Shown here: positions 30,466 to 35,977 of the stretch, piece by piece | Layout of the letters: the number at the start of each line of letters is the position of its first letter | How positions within the stretch are numbered: the stretch's first letter is position 1 | Assembly (NCBI GenBank): GCA_020061995.1 | Contig: JAGUXE010000412.1 | Coordinates: 1-35,977 of the forward strand | Length of the DNA stretch: 35,977 bases | DNA from: Ignavibacteriales bacterium | GTDB lineage: Bacteria > Bacteroidota > Ignavibacteria > Ignavibacteriales > Ignavibacteriaceae | Reading direction: 5' to 3' | The notes under the pieces: generated by a model | Database searches by the model: none | Seen by the model: the letters and a program-made list of their open reading frames with translations, nothing else | What the model was told of the DNA's origin: nothing | Position numbers and translations under genes: made by a program

Positions 30466-31827
30466 AATATAACGACAAGTCAGTAAGTTTAAGCAACAAA
30501 GAAGGAATTTAATTGCAAAGCTTCATGGAAATGGCAGATAAAATGAAGTTGGACTTAGCTGCAATGTACTATGGGCATTCTATGTTTGTTTTTTGGCCGC
30601 CGCTACACTCTTTTTAAGAACATGATTCCGTCACCGGAATTCTGTTCCAGAGAAGCTGCGCACTACCGATCTTCTGCCATGTTTCTCTCCAACAAAACAA
30701 AGCCTTCAATTGCTTGCGGGCGGGCATGCTCCCGCCTTCTCAGTCACATCCCAAAGCCCCTGTAAGCAATGTAATTACATACATACCAACAAGTTATTCC
30801 GGCACGTCTGGTGTTCGGGATAAAATTAAGAAATAGTCCCGCTGAAACAGCAAACCGGACAAAAAATAATATTGGTTTTTTAAGCTTGTGCAGTTGAAAC
30901 TAACGTCATACAAGAATGGCGCTAAGCAGTAATTTATGAAACATCTAACTTAGTGAAACTTCGTGCCTTCGTGCCTTTGTGGCGAATGATGATTTGTTGA
31001 GGCGTGAGGCGTAAGTCCTGAGGCGTGAGGCGTAAGTCCTGAGGCGTAAGGCGTAAGGCGTGATTCGTGATTCACCAAGCAGCACTCAGTCTGATCATAT
31101 ATCGCTGATCGCCAATCTTCGATCTTAGATATTTGCATTTCAAGGATTTTGGATTTACGATTTTCGATTTCAGATTTTTGATTTAAGAGGTAGCTTTTGA
31201 TAAAGGTGGTTGAGCGGAGTCGAAACCACCGTTAGTAGCCAGTTTAATAAGCAACACTCAGTCTGATCTTAAATCGCTGATCGTCAATCTTCGATCTTAG
31301 ATATTTGCATTTCAAGGATTTTGGATTTACGATTTTCGATTTCAGATTTCAGATTTTTAATTTTTGAGGTAGCTTTTGGTAATGGTGGTTTCGGCTCCGC
31401 TCAACCACCATATTAGTGTATCACAACTATACGTATTTGTACTCAGAATCAGTCAATCCGGTGGTTGAGCGGAGTCACTCCGGTGGTTGAGCGGAGTCAT
31501 TCCGGTGGTTGAGCGGAGTCGAAACCACCGGTAGAATCGTGCTGAAACCACCGGTATAATCGTGCTGAAACCACCAATGTAGCCAGTTCAATAAGCAACA
31601 CTCAGCCCAGATCCTAAATCTTAATCCGTCAATATTCTATCTTAAATAAAATGGATTTCAATGATTTTGGATTGTTGATTTCCGATTATTTTTCAGATCT
31701 GGCTGAATCCCTGTGCGAATGCCTCCCGCCAACGACCTCAGCCTAAAAGGTGAAATCATACTGACAACAATTATTGTGCGGTGGCCGGCCCAAACAGCGG
31801 GCGTGGGATGGCCTGGGCGAAAAAATG

Positions 31828-31935
31828 CATAGAAAACACAGCAAAGGTCGCCGCAGGCAGATTTGCCTCGTCGAATCGAAAGGATGGCCCGTGCGGGAGT
31901 ATTTGACGAGGCACTACTTTGCTTGTGTTTTCATG
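31828..31935. repeat. Long imperfect inverted repeat
   Basis: Outer arms about 20 bp (AGAAAACACAGCAAAG and CTTTGCTTGTGTTTTC) and an inner perfect pair GCCTCGTC (31865-31872) / GACGAGGC (31905-31912). About 108 bp overall. No core sites like those of E1-E5. Confidence 0.55.
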
Positions 31936-31981
31936 GTTTTTTGAGCGAGGGAGGATAGCTTTGTTTGGGCTTGATTTTTTC

Positions 31982-32007
31982 GTTCTTTTTTATTAAGAAA
32001 AAAGAAC
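31982..32007. repeat. Strong A/T hairpin
   Basis: Perfect stem GTTCTTTTTT / AAAAAAGAAC with a 6-nt centre. It could terminate transcription on either strand, although no gene ends close by. Confidence 0.4.
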
Positions 32008-32205
32008 AATACGAATCAAAGCTTTAGGCAGAAATTGAACAGTTTGTGGTTGTTGCGCGACAGATTTTTTACTAAAATGCTTCTCAACGACGCAACAGCC
32101 CAGATCCTAAATCTTTAATCCGTCAATATTCTATCTTAAATAAAATGGATTTCAATGATTTTGGATTTTAGAATTCGGATTTTAGAAATAAGTTTTGCCA
32201 GCGCT

Positions 32206-32280
32206 CACCCCCCGGCCCCCTTTAGGGGGAGCCCAGCCCGCGTGTTTCATGCGGGAGGGCTCCTTTAGGGGTCAGGGGTG
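32206..32280 (-). repeat. GC-rich palindrome downstream of the SLC13 gene
   Basis: CCCCCTTTAGGGGGAGCCC is followed by the inverted GGGCTCCTTTAGGGG, with an inner CCCGC/GCGGG pair. A dispersed Bacteroidota-type intergenic palindrome; a terminator role for the gene ending at 32447 is possible but distant. Confidence 0.45.
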
Positions 32281-32446
32281 TGGGAAGCAAAGGTTAATTG
32301 TTTTTGCAGTATGAATTATGATTTTTGATGTGACTGAATCCCTGTGCGAATGCATCCCACCAATGTCCCCGGCCTGAAAGGAGAAACCAAACTGATGGGA
32401 AGCCCAACCAGGAACAAGGAACAAGAAACCAGAAACCAGATCCCGC

Positions 32447-33958
32447 CTACCAGCCCACAGGAAAGCTATTGTTTTCCAGACCAAACACTACCGCCCCCCA
32501 GAACCACGCAAACAGGCTCAGCACCACAATTCCAATCAGGTTGATAATCAATCCCGCTTTAGCCATCTCCATCACGCTGAGGCGGCCCGTGCCAAAAATA
32601 ATGGCATTGGGTGGTGTAGCCACCGGCATCATAAAAGCCATAGAAGCCGCGACTGTTGCCGGAATCATCAGCAATAGCGGGTGAATGTCGGTGCTCACTG
32701 CCAGCCCGGCCAGCACCGGAAGCACCATTTCGGTAGTGGCAGTGTTTGAGGTGAGCTCGGTGACGAAGGTCATCATCGAAACCACCAGCGTCATAAACAC
32801 AAAGGGATGCAGCACACCGAGCCACTGTAGCTGCTCGCCAAACCACATTGCCAGCCCCGAGTCGCGAATGCCCGATGCCAGCGCAAATCCGCCGCCGAAC
32901 AAGAGCACTATGTCCCAGGGCAGGCCTTTGGCTGTTTCCCAGTCCATTAGTCTGACGCCTTTGGCTTTTGACGGAAAAAGAAACAGCGACACACCCAAAG
33001 CCACTGCCACTGTTCCGTCGTTGATGAAGGCAGCATGAGGAAGCAAGCCCGACCATCCGGGCAGGGTGAACCAACCTGTCTCAAGCTCGCTCCTGAAGGT
33101 CCACAGCAGCGCCATAGCCACAAAATGCACCAGCACAAGCTTCTCTTCGCGCGTCATGCGTCCCAGTGTCTTGTATTGGTCGGCAAGCATTGAGCGTTGT
33201 ATCGTCATTCCTGAAGCTCCGCCCATAAACATGCGCCAAAGCAGCAGCCATATAAGCAGCAGCATCACCACACTGAGGGGCAGGGCGAACAGCATCCACT
33301 GTCCGAAACTCACTTCAGGTGCCGCAGGGAACATTATATGGAAAATCCGCACAAAGGACAGGTTGGGTGGTGTACCCACCAGCGTGGCGATCCCTCCGAT
33401 GGAGGCACTGTAGGCCACCCCGAGCAGCAAACCCACTGCCATCTTACGTCCGGCACCCCTTTCTTCAAAACTGCTGATCACCGAAAGCAGTATAGGGATC
33501 ATCATCATGGCCGTGGCCGTGTTGGAGATCCACATCGACAAAAAAGCCGTGGCAGCCATGAACCCGAACAGCACACCGGCAGGATGTGTCCGTGTAAACA
33601 TCAGTATGCGCAGCGCGATACGCCGGTGCAGCCCCCAGCGCTGCATCGCAAGGGCCATGATAAAGCCTCCGAGAAACAAAAAGATCACCTCGTTGAAATA
33701 GGCCGTGGATACGGTCTTCCCGTCGCTGATCCCCAGCAGCGGCATCAGGGCCACCGGAATAAGGGCTGTGACAGCCAGCGGAACCACCTCAAAAATCCAC
33801 CACGAAGCCATCAGCAAGGCCACGCCCAGCATATAGCCTGTCTCGGGCCGGCCGGCATCCACCGGAAACAAAAGAAAATAAATCAGAAACGCCACCCCCA
33901 GAATAAATCCAATAACCTTTCCGCTGAAGTTGATTCGTGTATTTTTCATGAGATTCAA
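32447..33958 (-). CDS. SLC13/DASS-family anion symporter
   Basis: 503 residues with about 12 membrane segments. Both Ser-Asn-Thr substrate/Na+ motifs of the family are present: ISNTATAMMMIPI and LTSNTATTEMVLPV, each preceding a helix. The second half has PWDIVLLFGGGFALASGIRDSGLA, typical of DASS proteins. Takes up sulfate or di- or tricarboxylates with sodium; which one cannot be told. It stands alone between repeat-rich regions, and its GC content is clearly higher than that of the cassette genes. Confidence 0.93.
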   Translation of the reverse strand: MNLMKNTRINFSGKVIGFILGVAFLIYFLLFPVDAGRPETGYMLGVALLMASWWIFEVVPLAVTALIPVALMPLLGISDGKTVSTAYFNEVIFLFLGGFIMALAMQRWGLHRRIALRILMFTRTHPAGVLFGFMAATAFLSMWISNTATAMMMIPILLSVISSFEERGAGRKMAVGLLLGVAYSASIGGIATLVGTPPNLSFVRIFHIMFPAAPEVSFGQWMLFALPLSVVMLLLIWLLLWRMFMGGASGMTIQRSMLADQYKTLGRMTREEKLVLVHFVAMALLWTFRSELETGWFTLPGWSGLLPHAAFINDGTVAVALGVSLFLFPSKAKGVRLMDWETAKGLPWDIVLLFGGGFALASGIRDSGLAMWFGEQLQWLGVLHPFVFMTLVVSMMTFVTELTSNTATTEMVLPVLAGLAVSTDIHPLLLMIPATVAASMAFMMPVATPPNAIIFGTGRLSVMEMAKAGLIINLIGIVVLSLFAWFWGAVVFGLENNSFPVGW

Positions 33959-34820
33959 TTTGGTTTTGAGGTCAGTGAAAAACTACGGCTGACAAACACA
34001 GGCAAATGTAGGAAGATATAGCAGCTTTTCAAAAAGTTGGGAGGTTTTGAAGGTTTGAAAGTTTGGAGGTTGGGAGGTTTGAATGTTTGGAGGTTTGAAA
34101 GTAAACTGTATTAGCTGATTTTTAGTATCTTCTCCTAAGCAGTAACCAGTAACCAGTAACCAGAAACCAGTAACCAGTAACCAGAAACCAGTAACCAGAA
34201 GCCCGAAACCCGAAACCCGCAACCCGCAACCCGCAACCCGAAACCCGATTAAGTTTGGAGGTTTGGAGGTTGGAAGGTTTTCGTTGTCTTGTCTTTATTA
34301 TTCGGTTATTAATCCGGAAATAAGACCATTTATAAAAGGTATAATAAGCTCCATATTGGGGAGATGATTTGGCAGGTGCGGAAGTCCTGGAAAAAAGTAA
34401 CGGTAGTAAGGCAAAAAAGTAACGGTCGAAAAAAAAAATTCACCGCAGAAACCGATCCGTTTCACCGCAGAAACTGACCAAAAGTAACGGTCGTTTTTTA
34501 GGGCCTTGTATGTAGCTGTTTAGCAACGCTTTAGAAAGTGCTTTTTTTGGGTACAGAAGGACGTAAAAGTTTAAGATGAGGGCTATTGACCCGTCATGTC
34601 AGCCGGGCAGGTTTGTTGTTAGTTGATTTTTTTTATTTGTTTATTATTTTTACCTATTTTCATGTAAAGGCGTAAGTAATACTTTTTATGATCTCTATTA
34701 ACTGATTATCATTAAACTATATTGATAAATATAAGAATTAAATAACGATATTCAATGTTTTTTTTTACCGATTTGAGATTTTCGATTTTTGAGTTAGATT
34801 TTGGTAGAGGTGGTTTCGAC

Positions 34821-34980
34821 TCCGCTCAACCACCATCGGCTCCGCTCAACCACCATCGACTCCGCTCAACCACCATCGACTCCGCTCAACCACCATCGAC
34901 TCCGCTCAACCACCATTGACTCCGCTCAACCACCATCGACTCCGCTCAACCACCATCGACTCCGCTCAACCACCATCGAC
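34821..34980. repeat. Eight tandem copies of a 20-bp unit
   Basis: The unit TCCGCTCAACCACCATCGAC is repeated eight times head to tail with single-base changes and no spacers. It is the reverse complement of the GGTGGTTGAGCGGAGTC motif seen at 31204-31530, so one motif has been amplified at two sites. Confidence 0.9.
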
Positions 34981-35511
34981 TACCTCGTCATGCTGCCGAG
35001 GCGAGCGCTCAAACAATCAACTCAGCAACCACTACACAGCAGCCTGTAGTGTGTCCAGCTTAATTCGGTACACAATGCGTTCCAAATTCGAAAGGTCAGT
35101 TAGAACCGTTGCATCTTGGTGAGGGTGTAGGGTTCCGAGATTTATGATTTGAAGCGATGGGCTATAGAGCGACGTAGTCAGGAGGCAGAGCCGAGCTGGG
35201 GTTAAAATTGATTAATTGACAGAGTTCACGCCACGAACGCAACGGAAAATATCACGCCGCGCCCGCTGCGAGAAAAAAAGAGGTTCACGACACAAATTAC
35301 GGTAGAACTCGGCGTCCTTTGCGGTTAAACCTCTGCGTCCTTTGCGGTTAAACCTTCGCGCCCGCCGCGAGAAAAACAAAAAAGTTCACGCCACCAACGC
35401 AACGAAAAACATCACGCCGCGCCCGCTGCGATGACGACTAATGCGAACTAAGCGAACTAAGCGAACAAAACGATGTCGCTCAAGTCGCACAATTAGCCCT
35501 GATGCGAGTAA

Positions 35512-35818
35512 GAGTTTCACGCCACGACCGCCACGATAATTATAACGTCGCGCTCGTTGCGAGAAAAAAAAAGAGGTTCACGCCACGTCCGCCACGAGAA
35601 TTTTAACGCTGCGCCCGTTGCGAGAAAAAAAAAGAGGTTCACGCCACGTCCGCCACGAGAATTTTAACGCTGCGCCCGTTGCGAGAAAAAAAAAGAGGTT
35701 CACGCCACGACCGCCACGAGAATTATAACGTCGCGCTCGTTGCGAGAAAAAAAAAGAGGTTCACGCCACGACCGCCACGAGAATTATAACGTCGCGCCCG
35801 TTGCGAGAAAAAAAAGAG
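35512..35818. repeat. Five tandem copies of a 61-bp unit
   Basis: CGCCACG recurs at 35520, 35581, 35642, 35703 and 35764, an exact 61-bp period. Each unit has TTCACGCCACG, GCCACGAGAATT, CGCTCGTTGCGAG or GCCCGTTGCGAG, then an A run and GAGG. Looser copies lie at 35222-35282 and 35385-35435. Confidence 0.9.
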
Positions 35819-35879
35819 CTCCCACCAATGTCCCCGGCCAGAAAGGCGAAACCAGAGATCGGAGATCAGAGATCGGAGG

Positions 35880-35977
35880 GTGTTTCAGCCCCCGATAAGT
35901 TTGGACACATATTGTTCAAATAAATCCTAATTTTATGACTGAAATAAGAGACAAAATTGCTGTGAAACGCAGAACCA
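35880..35977 (+). mobile_element. Possible insertion-sequence end with transposase start (partial)
   Basis: After GCCCCCGATAAGTTTGGACA, which looks like an IS terminal repeat, an ATG at 35935 opens MTEIRDKIAVKRRT and runs off the window. Fourteen codons are too few to name a family. An IS3-type transposase is a guess from the TTTGGACAC-like end. Confidence 0.3.

Larger units (their letters stand above)
30466..32446. repeat. Gene-poor region full of dispersed repeats
   Basis: No convincing gene. It holds a tandem GAGGCGTGAGGCGTAAG-type run (31000-31072), two copies of a roughly 135-bp block (31079-31212, 31250-31390) and GGTGGTTGAGCGGAGTC motifs (31204-31395 and 31456-31530, the latter a three-copy tandem followed by inverted GAAACCACC). 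Two copies of a 70-bp block lie at 31603-31672 and 32096-32166. A CTGTGCGAATGC-containing block at 31701 and 32331 recurs in part at 35819. This looks like intergenic spread of repeats. Confidence 0.7.
33959..35818. repeat. Gene-free region of tandem repeats
   Basis: No believable gene. In order: GGTTTGGAGGTT-type runs (34030-34115); AACCAGTAACCAG runs followed by CCCGAAACCCGCAA runs (34138-34250); AAGTAACGGT copies (34395-34495); an A+T-rich stretch (34610-34790); an eight-copy 20-bp tandem (34821-34980); and a 61-bp tandem (35512-35818) with diverged copies from 35222. The open frames here are made by the repeats. Confidence 0.7.

Noticed and set aside
31828..31935. Sixth complete attC-like palindrome
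   Set aside because: It has no AAC/GTT cores and no complementarity to the array elements.
32559..33074. 171-codon minus-strand frame in another phase of the SLC13 gene
   Set aside because: It overlaps the well-supported transporter and looks like a high-GC shadow.
34821..34980. CRISPR array
   Set aside because: The 20-bp units are contiguous with no spacers, and no cas gene is present.
34801..35122. Open frames of 68-82 codons over the 20-bp tandem
   Set aside because: They arise from the repeat, which reads as a 20-residue periodic peptide; no start context or homology is visible.
35512..35818. CRISPR array with 61-bp period
   Set aside because: The whole period is conserved, so there are no variable spacers.

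Overview
The window looks like an environmental member of the Bacteroidota. Supporting signs are promoters of the TAnnTTTG type with no clear Shine-Dalgarno sites, a CusA-TolC single-chain efflux pump, DUF6660/DUF6448-type proteins, a degraded gene for the type IX secretion protein PorV, and A+T-rich genes separated by junk-like dispersed repeats.

Layout. (1) 159-10803, all on the minus strand: a heavy-metal efflux and homeostasis block. In transcription order it holds a Fur-family regulator, a small DUF6660-like protein, a CusA/CzcA pump fused to its outer-membrane factor, a CusB-type adaptor, a PII-like protein, a Zn/Cd-type P1B ATPase, a HydE-like radical SAM enzyme and a second Fur paralogue. 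(2) 11087-27875: five complete imperfect palindromes of 134-136 bp (E1-E5), plus a half-site, cut the sequence into five units. The units carry a DsbA-like lipoprotein with an HxlR regulator; a DUF6448 protein with a membrane-bound AraC regulator; an eight-gene lipid synthesis and export operon (TetR, MMPL, LolA-like, KAS III, ACP-like, acyltransferase, GT2, porin); a thiol/metal module (thioredoxin, CsoR-like/HMA, MerP-like, CcdA); and a CPA2 antiporter. (3) 28049-29996: a tyrosine recombinase divergent from a small zinc-finger protein. (4) 30041-35977: a PorV remnant, an SLC13 transporter, many dispersed and tandem repeats, and the possible edge of an insertion sequence.

Main result. The outer end of each palindrome is complementary not to its own other end but to the facing end of the next palindrome. 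This holds at five successive junctions, with 9-10 bp perfect matches next to GTT/AAC cores. It is the footprint left by integron-type cassette recombination, and the palindromes behave like attC sites at the 3' ends of minus-strand cassettes. The cassettes are 1.5-8.3 kb, carry one to eight genes and have their own promoters. The adjacent recombinase has no visible IntI-specific insertion. The array therefore looks like an integron-like system of unusual kind, with the half-site next to the recombinase as a candidate attI junction.

A second family of 59-67 nt hairpins (H1-H5) brackets the operons of two cassettes. Five of five keep the same C:G, T-T, C:G, T-T pattern inside stems whose other bases vary in compensation, so it is a structured element under selection. 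Smaller oddities are an ACP whose phosphopantetheine serine is asparagine, a CsoR-like repressor without the canonical metal ligands but with an HMA domain, a solitary HydE in a metal operon, and identical inverted-repeat operators beside both Fur genes.
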